Assembly: GCA_028682895.1 (NCBI GenBank)
Contig: JAJRAK010000032.1
Coordinates: 90,469 to 154,468 of the forward strand
Reading direction: 5' to 3'
Source: Methanomassiliicoccales archaeon
GTDB taxonomy: Archaea; Thermoplasmatota; Thermoplasmata; Methanomassiliicoccales; UBA472
DNA: 64,000 nucleotides
The notes beneath the pieces were generated by a model. That model did no database searches. It was not told where the DNA came from and was given only the letters and a program-made list of their open reading frames with translations. The position numbers and the translations under genes were made by a program. Below are positions 43,450 through 51,532 of this stretch, in pieces; within the stretch, counting starts at the first letter, position 1; each line of letters starts with the position of its first letter.

Positions 43450-44537
43450 GATACTGCATAGTCCTGGGCACCAGGCCCGAGATAGTGAAAATGTCCCCGA
43501 TCGTGAGGGACCTCCAGCACACTCACGAGGAATTCGACATCGTACATACTGGTCAACATTACTCTTATGATATGGACAAGGTCTTCTTCCGCGACCTCGA
43601 ACTGCCGGAGCCAACGGTCAATCTGGAGGTCGGCTCAGGAACCCATGGGGCGCAGACGGGCAGGATGCTCATGGGCCTGGAACGCTTCTTTCTGGAGAAG
43701 CGACCGGACATGGTGCTGGTCCAAGGGGACACGAACACCGTTCTGGCCGGGGCCTTGGCGGCGGTCAAGCTGAACATCGCCGTCGGACATGTGGAGGCAG
43801 GTCTGCGCTCCTTTGACCGCGGGATGCCGGAGGAGATCAACCGGGTGCTCACCGATCATATGGCCGACCTGCTGTTCGCCCCCACCGATGTCTCCGCGGC
43901 CAACCTAGAGGCCGAAGGCATCTCCAAGGATAGGATATTCGTCACCGGCAACACCATCGTGGACGCTGTCCATGAGAACCTACGACTGGCCCAGGAGAAG
44001 GTGAACACCTTGGAGACGCTCGGGCTGACCAATGGCGGGTACGTCCTCGCCACCCTCCACCGGCAGGAGAACGTGGACTCCCCTGAGCGTCTGGCCGATG
44101 TGCTAGATGGTATGGGGAAGGTGATCAGGGAATTTGATCGTGAGATCATCTGGCCCATGCATCCCCGCACGAAGAAGAACATAGCATCCTTCGGTCTGCC
44201 AATACCCGATGGGGTCCGTGTGATATCCCCATTGGGCTTCCTTGAGTTCCTGCAGGCAGAATCGAACGCAGCACTGTTGCTCACCGACTCCGGTGGAGTG
44301 CAGGAGGAAGGATGCATCTTGGGTGTCCCCTGCGTCACGCTGCGCGATAACACGGAAAGACCGGAGACCGTGGAGGTAGGGGGGAACGTGCTGGTCGGCA
44401 CCGACCCGGCCACGATGGTCGATGGGGTCCGCAAGATGATCGGAACGAAGACGACATGGAAATGTCCATTGGGGGAGCCAGGGGCGGCCGGGCGCATCAC
44501 TCGATTGTGCCGGGATTTTCATGATAAACAGAGTTAA
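43446..44537 (+). CDS. wecB: UDP-N-acetylglucosamine 2-epimerase (non-hydrolysing)
   Basis: It converts UDP-GlcNAc to UDP-ManNAc for surface glycans. The 363-residue GT-B-fold protein has LGTRPEIVKMSPI, VQGDTNTVLAGALAA, HVEAGLRSFDRGMPEEINR, TGNTIVDAV, LLTDSGGVQEE and RDNTERPET. All key residues for UDP binding and anti-elimination are visible. Its start overlaps the nuclease gene as ATGA, an unusual partnership with no clear functional link. A matching UDP-ManNAc dehydrogenase could be the protein at 18403, though that one looks more like a UDP-glucose enzyme. Confidence 0.93.
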   Translation: MRYCIVLGTRPEIVKMSPIVRDLQHTHEEFDIVHTGQHYSYDMDKVFFRDLELPEPTVNLEVGSGTHGAQTGRMLMGLERFFLEKRPDMVLVQGDTNTVLAGALAAVKLNIAVGHVEAGLRSFDRGMPEEINRVLTDHMADLLFAPTDVSAANLEAEGISKDRIFVTGNTIVDAVHENLRLAQEKVNTLETLGLTNGGYVLATLHRQENVDSPERLADVLDGMGKVIREFDREIIWPMHPRTKKNIASFGLPIPDGVRVISPLGFLEFLQAESNAALLLTDSGGVQEEGCILGVPCVTLRDNTERPETVEVGGNVLVGTDPATMVDGVRKMIGTKTTWKCPLGEPGAAGRITRLCRDFHDKQS

Positions 44538-44578
44538 CTTTTTCTATGCAAGGGGCTTTTTGCCGTTGAGGACGAAAG

Positions 44579-45214
44579 ATGATCGAGGCGTTGCTGGAAT
44601 TGGACATCCCCGACAGTTGGATCAGCGACGTCTCGACGAACTTCGATGTCTCGGTGAGGATACTGGACTGCGTTCCCTTCGGAGAGAGGGGCGCCCGTTC
44701 CTTCGTGGAGCTGGAATGCGACGACCCGGTGATCAGAGAGAGCATCTCCAAAGCTATCGAGCATCATCCGGACGTAAGCAAATGGCAGCCGTCCATCACT
44801 GAGGACGGGCGCTTGCGAGGGATCGTCCTTTTAACGAAATGTCGTGCCTGTAAGGCTATCGAGAGTTCCGATTGCTACCTTCGGAGCGCCAGGACCAAGA
44901 CCACCGGAAAGGTGGAATGGCAGGTCGTCGCCAGCAATGAAGATGGTCTGAGGGACCTGTTCAAGGGACTGGAAGAGGGAGGATGCTCCATAAAGCTGAT
45001 CTCCAAGAAGCAATTGGACGACACCAGCTTTGTGACCCGAAAGCAGGAGACGGCGATCCGCGCCGCCCTTGACAATGGATATTTTGATTATCCCCGGGGG
45101 ACCAGCCTACATGACCTGGCGAAAAGTTTTGGGGTGTCTTCCTCCACCATGGGTGAGATATTGCAGCGCGGAGAGCGCAACATGATCCGGGAATACTTCC
45201 GGACCAAGGTCTGA
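44579..45214 (+). CDS. Bat-type helix-turn-helix regulator (HTH_10)
   Basis: The 211-residue protein has an N-terminal sensor region of unknown type (1-150) with a Cys cluster (KCRACKAIESSDC). The C-terminal bacterio-opsin-activator HTH (about 155-210) contains RKQETAIRAALDNGYFDYPRG, then SLHDLAKSFGVSSSTMGEILQRGERN. Bat-type regulators are archaeal activators, often redox or light responsive. It ends 9 nt before mrp, so the two genes are likely one operon, and the Cys cluster may sense Fe-S or redox state. Confidence 0.85.
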   Translation: MIEALLELDIPDSWISDVSTNFDVSVRILDCVPFGERGARSFVELECDDPVIRESISKAIEHHPDVSKWQPSITEDGRLRGIVLLTKCRACKAIESSDCYLRSARTKTTGKVEWQVVASNEDGLRDLFKGLEEGGCSIKLISKKQLDDTSFVTRKQETAIRAALDNGYFDYPRGTSLHDLAKSFGVSSSTMGEILQRGERNMIREYFRTKV

Positions 45215-45223
45215 GGTGAAATA

Positions 45224-46057
45224 ATGGAAGATTCTGACAACATCGAGGTCAAGACCATGGACGACAAGGAATATAAGCTCAAGAAGTCCCTGGCCAGGAT
45301 CAAGCACAAGATAATAGTCATGTCCGGAAAGGGCGGTGTAGGCAAGAGCACCGTCACCGTCAACATCGCCACGGCCTTGGCCATGAGGGGCTACGAGGTC
45401 GGCATACTGGACGCGGACATCCATGGGCCTAACATCCCAAAGATGCTGCATATCGAGGACGGAGAGGTCATGTCCGACGAGGACGGGCTCATGCCCGTTC
45501 TGGTCCCTCCGCACATGAAGGTCATGTCCATGGCATTCCTGCTGCAGGACCCTGACACTCCGGTCGTCTGGCGCGGACCTATCAAGATGGGTGCCTTGAG
45601 GCAGTTCGTCGCCGACGTGAAGTGGGGCGACCTGGACTATCTGATCGTGGACCTGCCGCCGGGGACCGGGGACGAGCCTTTGACAATAGGACAGCTCCTC
45701 GAGGATGCTGACGGTGCCATCATCGTGACCACGCCCCAGGACGTGGCCCTGCTGGATTCCCGCAAGAGCGTGACCTTCGCCCAGGCACTGAAGTTGCCTG
45801 TATTGGGCATCGTGGAGAACATGAGCGGACTGATCTGCCCCCATTGCCAAAATCACATCGACCTTTTCAAGGTCGGGGGCGGGGAACGTGCCGCTGCTGA
45901 GATGGGAGTGCCCTTCCTTGGGCGCGTGCCCTTGGACCCGAACGTCGTACTTGGCGGGGACGATGGCACGCCGATCGTGCTGAAGGACCAGAACAATGTC
46001 GCGGCCAAGGCCTTCCATGAGATGGTGGACAAGCTGCTGAAGAAGGTCGGTGATTGA
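45224..46057 (+). CDS. Mrp/NBP35-family Fe-S carrier ATPase (ApbC)
   Basis: The 277-residue P-loop protein has the deviant Walker [41 protein letters not shown], and the cluster-bridging CxxC in [15 protein letters not shown]. Mrp/NBP35 proteins bind a [4Fe-4S] cluster between two subunits and deliver it to target enzymes; they have been shown to complement ApbC in bacteria. The following NifX-like gene overlaps it by 8 nt, a common archaeal pairing. TGAGGTGAAATA precedes the ATG. Confidence 0.93.
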   Translation: MEDSDNIEVKTMDDKEYKLKKSLARIKHKIIVMSGKGGVGKSTVTVNIATALAMRGYEVGILDADIHGPNIPKMLHIEDGEVMSDEDGLMPVLVPPHMKVMSMAFLLQDPDTPVVWRGPIKMGALRQFVADVKWGDLDYLIVDLPPGTGDEPLTIGQLLEDADGAIIVTTPQDVALLDSRKSVTFAQALKLPVLGIVENMSGLICPHCQNHIDLFKVGGGERAAAEMGVPFLGRVPLDPNVVLGGDDGTPIVLKDQNNVAAKAFHEMVDKLLKKVGD

Positions 46058-46391
46058 TACGGTCCGCCTGTGCGTCACCGCCGAGGGGCCTACGCTCGAT
46101 GACCTAGTAGAGGAGGATTTCGGGCACGCCCGCTATCTCCTCATCATCGACCCGGAGACCTGGAAGGTAGAGGTGCACGACAACCCCAAGAAGTACACGG
46201 ACGTCGGGCATGGCATCATGACCTCCAATAACATCGCGGCGCTCAGGCCCGACGTGGTCCTCACCGGCTTCGCCGGGGAGCACGGGCGGATGAAGATGGA
46301 AGAGCTTGGCATCAAGATGATCATGGACGAGGAAGGCACCGTGCGCGATGCTGTCCAGGGATATATCCGAAGACATATGGGCAAGAAGTAG
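46050..46391 (+). CDS. NifX/NafY-like (dinitrogenase iron-molybdenum cofactor domain) protein
   Basis: The 113-residue protein is one NifX-type domain (PF02579): [30 protein letters not shown], then [31 protein letters not shown]. In non-diazotrophs these proteins accompany Mrp/NBP35 genes and are thought to carry Fe-S or metal clusters. The start is GTG at 46050, inside the end of mrp. No nitrogenase genes are near. An RNA hairpin follows 18 nt after the stop. Confidence 0.82.
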   Translation: MIDTVRLCVTAEGPTLDDLVEEDFGHARYLLIIDPETWKVEVHDNPKKYTDVGHGIMTSNNIAALRPDVVLTGFAGEHGRMKMEELGIKMIMDEEGTVRDAVQGYIRRHMGKK

Positions 46392-46409
46392 TGCATCGGA
46401 ACGGAAGGT

Positions 46410-46454
46410 GATTATCGGAATCGATAATCCACGTCAGATGCCGATTATTTTTTT
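46410..46454 (+). terminator. Hairpin and U-tract ending the mrp operon
   Basis: GATTATCG-GAAT-CGATAATC (46410-46429) is a perfect 8-bp stem with a 4-nt loop. A run of seven T follows at 46448-46454. The remaining gap to 46697 is AT-rich, with TATA-like sequences near 46662 and no other gene that I can see. Confidence 0.65.
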
Positions 46455-46697
46455 CTATTCGCATCGTCATTTTATTTTTTGGACAAGAATAGAACGTATG
46501 CCTGGCCTTCGCTGAACGACGTTGATTTTGCCTATGATTATATCGACATTATGCGATTTGGCATGATACATGATAGCATTTGTTTGATGATTATCGTAAT
46601 ATTTATGCAATATCAGCATCAATTGGCCATATTCACTGCATAATTCGTAGAATTAACAAAAAGTTTTAAGTACCTACCATAAAAATTACTCCGAACC

Positions 46698-46859
46698 ATG
46701 GATGTCAAATCCCATCCAAGCGAGGTCGTTCGGCGTCTTCCCGTGGACGCCGCCCCTGAACGGTTAGAAGCAAGGGGGAATGATCCGGGGCCTCTGCCCA
46801 TTTGGTCGGACATGAGGGCGTGTGCGAACGAAACGTCTGGACCGAGGGTGCGAACATGA
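46698..46859 (+). CDS. Possible 53-residue upstream ORF coupled to the Usp-DUF485 gene
   Basis: ATG 46698 opens a 53-codon frame (MDVKSHPSEVVRRLPVDAAP...) whose TGA overlaps the next ATG at 46856 as ATGA. TATA-like TTTTAAGTA lies about 35 nt before the ATG, so the mRNA would be nearly leaderless. The 4-nt overlap is the usual sign of translational coupling in this genome. The product is polar and Arg/Pro-rich with no recognised domain. It may be a regulatory upstream ORF or simply untranslated leader. Confidence 0.35.
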   Translation: MDVKSHPSEVVRRLPVDAAPERLEARGNDPGPLPIWSDMRACANETSGPRVRT

Positions 46860-47575
46860 GCCGCATTCTGTTACCGACGAACGGTTCCTTACCAGCACTG
46901 GTCGCTACCCAGGCCGCTGTACGCATCGCCAAGGAGAAGGGCGCCACACTGGTTATCCTCAAGGTGATAGAGCAGGACCCGGCCTTGTATATCGAGAAGG
47001 TCAGCGAGGACGTGAGCCAGCGCGGAGGCACCGGTATCGACGGAACAACATTCGCCCTGCAGCTTGCCAACAAAGTTGGGCTGAGGACCGAGGTACTGGT
47101 AAGGGAGGGGGCCGTCACCGGCGAGATCCTACGCGCCTCCGAGGAGGATGGGATCGACATGATCGTCATGGGCAGTTCCAATCCCCGCGGGCTCTCTGGG
47201 CTTTACCTCGGAAATGTGGCAGAGGCCGTGACAAAACGGGCGAAGGTCTCGGTGTACATAGTGAAACCCACCGAGGAAGAGATCGAGGTCGCCCTGGCAA
47301 TGGCCATGCCAACGCCCATCGCGGAGGAGAAGGACGAACTCTCGGCCATCATCCATTCGCGTAAGTTCCGGATCGGGCTCTGGCTGTTCAGCGCGTACGC
47401 CGTGCTCTACGGCACGTTCACCATACTAGGCACATTCGGGAAGGACGTGCTCAAGGAGCACGTGGCCGGTCTTAACGTGGGGCTGATCATGGGAATGACC
47501 GTCATAGTGCTTGCCATAGTGATGGCGCTGGCCTTCAACTATTATGCCGTGCGCGTGGAAAAGGGGGAGCAGTAA
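46856..47575 (+). CDS. Universal stress protein fused to a DUF485 membrane domain
   Basis: Residues 1-140 form a UspA domain: RILLPTNGSLPALVATQAA at the N-terminus and the ATP-binding motif MGSSNPRGLSGLYLGNVAEAVTKRA (G-x2-G-x9-G-S/N type). Residues about 165-239 form DUF485, with two membrane helices (FRIGLWLFSAYAVLYGTFTI; NVGLIMGMTVIVLAIVMALAF). DUF485 normally exists as a separate small partner (YjcH) of acetate symporters. Here it is joined to a nucleotide-binding stress domain and is followed with no gap by the symporter gene. An ATP-responsive regulatory subunit of acetate uptake is a reasonable inference. GGGTG precedes ATG 46856. Confidence 0.85.
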   Translation: MSRILLPTNGSLPALVATQAAVRIAKEKGATLVILKVIEQDPALYIEKVSEDVSQRGGTGIDGTTFALQLANKVGLRTEVLVREGAVTGEILRASEEDGIDMIVMGSSNPRGLSGLYLGNVAEAVTKRAKVSVYIVKPTEEEIEVALAMAMPTPIAEEKDELSAIIHSRKFRIGLWLFSAYAVLYGTFTILGTFGKDVLKEHVAGLNVGLIMGMTVIVLAIVMALAFNYYAVRVEKGEQ

Positions 47576-49087
47576 ATGGCGGACCTGCTAGACAACAGCT
47601 TCAAGCCTCTGGCCTTCGCCCTGTTCCTGCTCATCACCCTGGCCACCATGGCCATCTCGATATATTTCTCCCGCAGGGTCAGGACCGCCGGCCATTATTA
47701 CGTGGCGGGCGGCGGTGTCAAGTGGTTCGTGAATGGCATAGCGTTCGCCGGGGACTACCTCAGCGCCGCCTCCTTCCTGGGTGTGGCAGGCATGATAGCC
47801 TTCAGCGGGTTCGACGGTTTCATGTATGGAATAGGGTTCCTGGCCGGATGGATAGTGGCACTTTTCCTCATCGCTGAACCGCTGCGGGTGATGGGCAAGT
47901 ACACGTTCGCTGACGCCCTGGTACATAAGTTCAAGAGCAAGAGGGTGCGCCTGGCCGCGGCCATATCGACACTGGTTGTGAGCGTGTTCTATCTCATACC
48001 GCAGATGGTGGGCGCTGGTACGATAGTACAGCCGCTGATCGGCCTGCCCTATGAATGGGGGGTGCTGATCGTAGGCGGGATAGTGATACTGATCACTGCC
48101 ACCGCGGGCATGGTATCGACGACCTGGGTACAGTTCATAAAAGGCCTACTGCTCCTGTTCGCCGCGCTCGGGCTGACCATCGGGGTGCTGATCGTCGCTG
48201 GCCTCGGACCGCTGGACTTCATCGGTGAGATCCTGAACAATGGTGCTTCCAACCCCTCGACGGGCGCCTTCCCGGCATACTCTGGAGATGTGTTCCTGTC
48301 CCCCGGGCTCAAGTTCACCAACCCTCTGGATTACGCATCGCTCGCACTGGCGCTGATACTGGGCACGGCCGCGCTGCCGCATATACTCATCCGTTACTAC
48401 ACTGTGCCAAAGCCGTCCGATGCGCGTAAGTCGACCGTGGTGGCCATATTCGTCATCGGTGTGTTCTACATACTGACGCTGTTCCTCGGTCTGGGCGCCA
48501 ATTACTTCGCCGGCAAGGGAGAGTTCCTTATCGGCGACAGCAATCTGTCCGCACCGACGCTGGCCAACTTCATCGGAGGGGAGGTGTTCTTCGCCATAAT
48601 ATCCTCCATAGCCTTCGCCACAATCCTTGGTACCGTGTCCGGGCTGATCATGGCAGCCGCTGGTGCCATAGCCCATGACATCTACACCGAGATACTGGGA
48701 AAGAAGACGACGGAGAAATCGGCGCTGCGCGTCTCCAAGCTGACGGCGGTAGGCGTAGGCGTGATAGCCATAGCACTGGGGATACTGTCCAAGGGGCAGA
48801 ACGTGGCCTTCCTGGTGGGACTGGCCTTCGCCATAGCCGCTTCCGCGAACATCCCGGCGCTGATCTGCACCCTGTTCTGGAAGAAGACCAGCGAGAAGGG
48901 AGTGGTGCTCGGGATATTTACCGGCCTGGTGCTCTCGATACTGCTGATACTGATCAGCCCCACGGTGATGGAGGACCCGTTCTTCTCCCTGAACAACCCT
49001 GGCATAATCAGCATTCCAGTGGGATTCGCCGTGACCATCGGCGCATCCTTGATGGAAGGGAGGAAGAGAGCGCCGAACGGTACTTGA
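47576..49087 (+). CDS. Sodium/solute symporter, acetate permease (ActP) type
   Basis: The 503-residue protein has 13 predicted membrane helices and the sodium:solute symporter signatures: RRVRTAGHYYVAGGGVKWFVNGIAFAGDYLSAASFLGVAG and ALILGTAALPHILIRYYTVP. These match the ActP branch, in which DUF485 proteins are partners. It starts directly after the stop of the Usp-DUF485 gene. Acetate or another short-chain monocarboxylate is the likely substrate, in line with acs at 21595; pyruvate or propionate are alternatives. Confidence 0.88.
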   Translation: MADLLDNSFKPLAFALFLLITLATMAISIYFSRRVRTAGHYYVAGGGVKWFVNGIAFAGDYLSAASFLGVAGMIAFSGFDGFMYGIGFLAGWIVALFLIAEPLRVMGKYTFADALVHKFKSKRVRLAAAISTLVVSVFYLIPQMVGAGTIVQPLIGLPYEWGVLIVGGIVILITATAGMVSTTWVQFIKGLLLLFAALGLTIGVLIVAGLGPLDFIGEILNNGASNPSTGAFPAYSGDVFLSPGLKFTNPLDYASLALALILGTAALPHILIRYYTVPKPSDARKSTVVAIFVIGVFYILTLFLGLGANYFAGKGEFLIGDSNLSAPTLANFIGGEVFFAIISSIAFATILGTVSGLIMAAAGAIAHDIYTEILGKKTTEKSALRVSKLTAVGVGVIAIALGILSKGQNVAFLVGLAFAIAASANIPALICTLFWKKTSEKGVVLGIFTGLVLSILLILISPTVMEDPFFSLNNPGIISIPVGFAVTIGASLMEGRKRAPNGT

Positions 49088-49119
49088 CCCGGAGGCGTCA
49101 AACCTTTTCCCTTTTCTCT

Positions 49120-50277
49120 TTATAATTTTAACCCTTCGTCCCATCTCTTCTCGGGCTTGATGTCCAGCCATGGCATCTCTATACGTTTCGGCATGACGTT
49201 GGTCTGCGGGTCGACCGGGTTAGGTCCGAGCTCCCGTACCTTGCCGATATACTCGTTGATCGTTCTGACGTAGGCCTCGACCTCCTCAGAATCGATGTAG
49301 CTTATCTGGAAGCGGTCGGGATGGAACCCTACCTGCTCAAGGTAGTTGTGCAGCAGCGTCATCCTCTTCCTGGTGCGCAGGTTGCCTACCTCGTAATGAC
49401 ATCGTCCAGGGTGTCCGGCCAGGACCAGTACGCCGTCAGCGCCGATGGACAGCGCCTTGATCACCCATTCGGGATCGACCCTGGCTGAGCACATGGTGCG
49501 TATGACCATGAAATGCGGGTCCGTGGCCATGCGCTTCAGGCCGGCCACGTCCGCTGCGGTGTATGAGCACCAATGGCAGGAGAACACCACGATCTTGGGG
49601 AAATCCATCCTGGTGTTCTTCAGGAACGTCTCCATCTGCGAGATTATCTGCATGTTGGAGAAGCATACCTGGTCCAGGGCGGCCGTGGGGCATGCGGCCA
49701 CGCAGGCGCCGCACCCCTCGCAGGCGTTCACGTTCACATTGGCCTTCCGGGAACCGCCGAGATCCTTGTCCGGGGAGATGTGAATGGCATTGAAGTTGCA
49801 GACCGACTCGCATATACCGCAACCGGTGCAGCGCATCTTGTTGACCTGGGATACGTTGGCCTTCTCCACCGGGGATTGCAGCATCAGGCGGTCGTGTGAC
49901 ATGCGCAGCATATCTTCCGCCTTCACCGTGGCCGCATCGATATCGTCATGATGCACCCAGGCGCACTGCTCCCGGATGTTGCACATTTCGACCATGCAGC
50001 CTTTCACGTCGACCGTCCCCAAGGTCTGCTGGAACTCCTTGAGGTACAGTTTGGGCGAGCAGGCGACTATCAGCACGCGGTCCAGGTCATGCTCTTTTAC
50101 GTCGGCCACCATCTTGGCCCTTGTCTCGGGAGAGCAGGCGAAGCCGACCGTCTCCACGTGGCCTACCTTTTCCAATTTAGCCGCCGCTTCGTGTAGTTTC
50201 TTCGTGTCCAGGCTGTTATCGATGTTACCGCCGCAGTGGCAGATATAGATGCCCATCCTTTGTGAACCGTTGACCAT
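49120..50277 (-). CDS. HdrA N-domain / 2[4Fe-4S] ferredoxin / MvhD fusion lacking the flavin domain
   Basis: The 385-residue protein has three parts. Residues 5-135 match the N-terminal domain of heterodisulfide reductase HdrA (GIYICHCGGNID; ACSPKLY; NIREQCAWVHH). Residues 145-200 hold two [4Fe-4S] motifs (CTGCGICESVCNF; CEGCGACVAACP). Residues 215-350 match MvhD (IVVFSCHWCSYTAADVAG; MCSARVDPEWVIKAL; GHPGRCHYEVGN), which carries a [2Fe-2S] cluster. The large FAD domain of HdrA is absent. ATG 50277 is preceded by GGAGG at 8 nt; 50325 is a longer alternative. It is divergent from the ramA operon and may feed electrons to corrinoid reactivation, which is inferred. Confidence 0.88.
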   Translation of the reverse strand: MVNGSQRMGIYICHCGGNIDNSLDTKKLHEAAAKLEKVGHVETVGFACSPETRAKMVADVKEHDLDRVLIVACSPKLYLKEFQQTLGTVDVKGCMVEMCNIREQCAWVHHDDIDAATVKAEDMLRMSHDRLMLQSPVEKANVSQVNKMRCTGCGICESVCNFNAIHISPDKDLGGSRKANVNVNACEGCGACVAACPTAALDQVCFSNMQIISQMETFLKNTRMDFPKIVVFSCHWCSYTAADVAGLKRMATDPHFMVIRTMCSARVDPEWVIKALSIGADGVLVLAGHPGRCHYEVGNLRTRKRMTLLHNYLEQVGFHPDRFQISYIDSEEVEAYVRTINEYIGKVRELGPNPVDPQTNVMPKRIEMPWLDIKPEKRWDEGLKL

Positions 50278-50478
50278 CGGATATGCCTCCAGGAACTTTA
50301 CCGGAGTGTAATCAGCCGAGGTCAATTATTATTAATATTTCCCCTGAAGGACCCATAAAGAGGAAGGAACCAGACCGTTCCTGGAACATATAGTCCGTAT
50401 TATGCGCCGATTCAAGCCTGGCGTTCGTTCTAGATTTGATAGACCTTTGACAAAATACTTGTGCTATTTGGTACATCT

Positions 50479-50489
50479 CAATCGTTAAC
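50479..50489 (+). promoter_or_regulatory. CAATCGTTAAC element before the ramA operon
   Basis: CAATCGTTAAC ends exactly at the start codon of the GTPase gene. The same 11-mer occurs at 56040-56050 upstream of mtaC, and CTATCGTTAAT occurs at 2777-2787 and 55997-56007. A shared role is possible but not established. A TATA-like CAAAATAC lies about 30 nt upstream, so the transcript may be leaderless. Confidence 0.35.
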
Positions 50490-51080
50490 ATGATCATCAT
50501 TCAGATAGCAGGATTCCTCGGCAGCGGTAAGACCACCTTGATGATAAGGATAGGGAAGGCCATGAGCGAAAAGGGCAAGAAGGTGGTGATCATCGTCAAC
50601 GAAGTTGGAGAGGTTGGTGTGGACGGTGACGTGCTGGCCCAGCAAGGCCTCCGCACCCTGGAGATATCCGAGGGATGCATATGCTGTTCGCTTTCCGGAA
50701 CGCTGCAGAACACCCTCAGGAAGGTCAAGCAGGAATACTCACCGGACATCATACTTCTCGAGCCGACAGGACTGGCACTTCCCAACCGCATCAACAGCCT
50801 GATACGGACGTCCATGGTCGAGCCTGAGATGACGAGGACCGTGGCCCTGGTGGACGCGTTCCGTGTGGACGACCTGTTGGCCAACACCAGACAGTTCTTC
50901 ATAAGACAGGTGGAGCACGCTGATGTCCTGGCATTGAACAAGGTCGACGTCATCGGGGAAGACAGGTTGCTAGATATCGAGAGGACTTTGGAGGAGGTGC
51001 TGCCGGACGCTAAGGCCGTCCGCATCTCCGCCAAGACAGGAGAGGGCGTCGAAGCTCTCGTAAGGTTGCTGAACATATGA
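50490..51080 (+). CDS. G3E-family GTPase (CobW/HypB-like metal-chaperone type)
   Basis: The 196-residue protein has P-loop GFLGSGKTTLMIRIG, switch region NEVGEVGVDGDVL, the metal-binding C-x-C-C motif SEGCICCSLSGTL, LLEPTGLALP and the guanine motif NKVDVIGED. It lacks the C-terminal CobW domain. G3E GTPases load metals (HypB, UreG) or act as chaperones of B12 enzymes (MeaB). It starts a four-gene run with ramA, which favours a role in corrinoid-protein activation. It overlaps the next gene by 4 nt. Confidence 0.88.
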   Translation: MIIIQIAGFLGSGKTTLMIRIGKAMSEKGKKVVIIVNEVGEVGVDGDVLAQQGLRTLEISEGCICCSLSGTLQNTLRKVKQEYSPDIILLEPTGLALPNRINSLIRTSMVEPEMTRTVALVDAFRVDDLLANTRQFFIRQVEHADVLALNKVDVIGEDRLLDIERTLEEVLPDAKAVRISAKTGEGVEALVRLLNI

Positions 51081-51532
51081 CGATCGATGACACCCCTCAA
51101 GAGGAGGACAGCAAGGAGATGGCCCATGCCGGCTCCGCTGGCGTGGAATGGGACCTGACGTGGGAGTCCGGTTTGACCGAGGAGGAGATGCGTCAGAGGT
51201 TGGAGGAGTGGCTCACCCTCATCTCCAAGGAGCTTATCGGAGCGGGGCCCATGCTGGGACATATCAAGGCGATCTTCAAGTGCAAGGACGGATGGATGAG
51301 GGTGAACCTCGTGGACCCCCGCCTGAAGATGGATGTGGACGGGGACCTGAAAGGAGCCGTGCAAGGGGGAAGGATGAAGGTCATGGCCGCCCTTGTTGGG
51401 AAGAACGACGAACAAGTGATGGACGGCCTGCTGAAAGGGACGGGGACGTTCCTCAAGGGACAGGATAGCAATGTCAGGATCATCAGGACCACGAAGAAGG
51501 ACAATATCATACGAATGGAGGGGTTGATGTGA
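51077..51532 (+). CDS. Unrecognised protein between the G3E GTPase and ramA
   Basis: The 151-residue protein begins with an acidic tail (DDTPQEEDSKEM), then a helical stretch (GLTEEEMRQRLEEWLTLISKELIG), and a beta-rich region (GHIKAIFKCKDGWMRVNLV; VNLVDPRLKMDVDGDLKG). One cysteine is present (FKCKDGW). I find no known domain, signal peptide or membrane helix. It overlaps the GTPase gene by 4 nt (ATGA) and ramA by 4 nt (GTGA), so all three are translated in tight coupling. An accessory factor for corrinoid reactivation is the obvious hypothesis. Confidence 0.75.
   Translation: MTIDDTPQEEDSKEMAHAGSAGVEWDLTWESGLTEEEMRQRLEEWLTLISKELIGAGPMLGHIKAIFKCKDGWMRVNLVDPRLKMDVDGDLKGAVQGGRMKVMAALVGKNDEQVMDGLLKGTGTFLKGQDSNVRIIRTTKKDNIIRMEGLM

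Noticed and set aside
46698..46715. ATGGATG-TCA-AATCC resembling the corrinoid operator
   Set aside because: It agrees partly with the consensus but there is no TATA box 11 nt downstream, and it overlaps the start of a possible small frame. Probably chance.
48146..49171. Open frame of 341 codons antisense to the acetate-type symporter
   Set aside because: Low complexity and Gln/Gly/Arg-rich without domains; the sense strand encodes a complete transporter.
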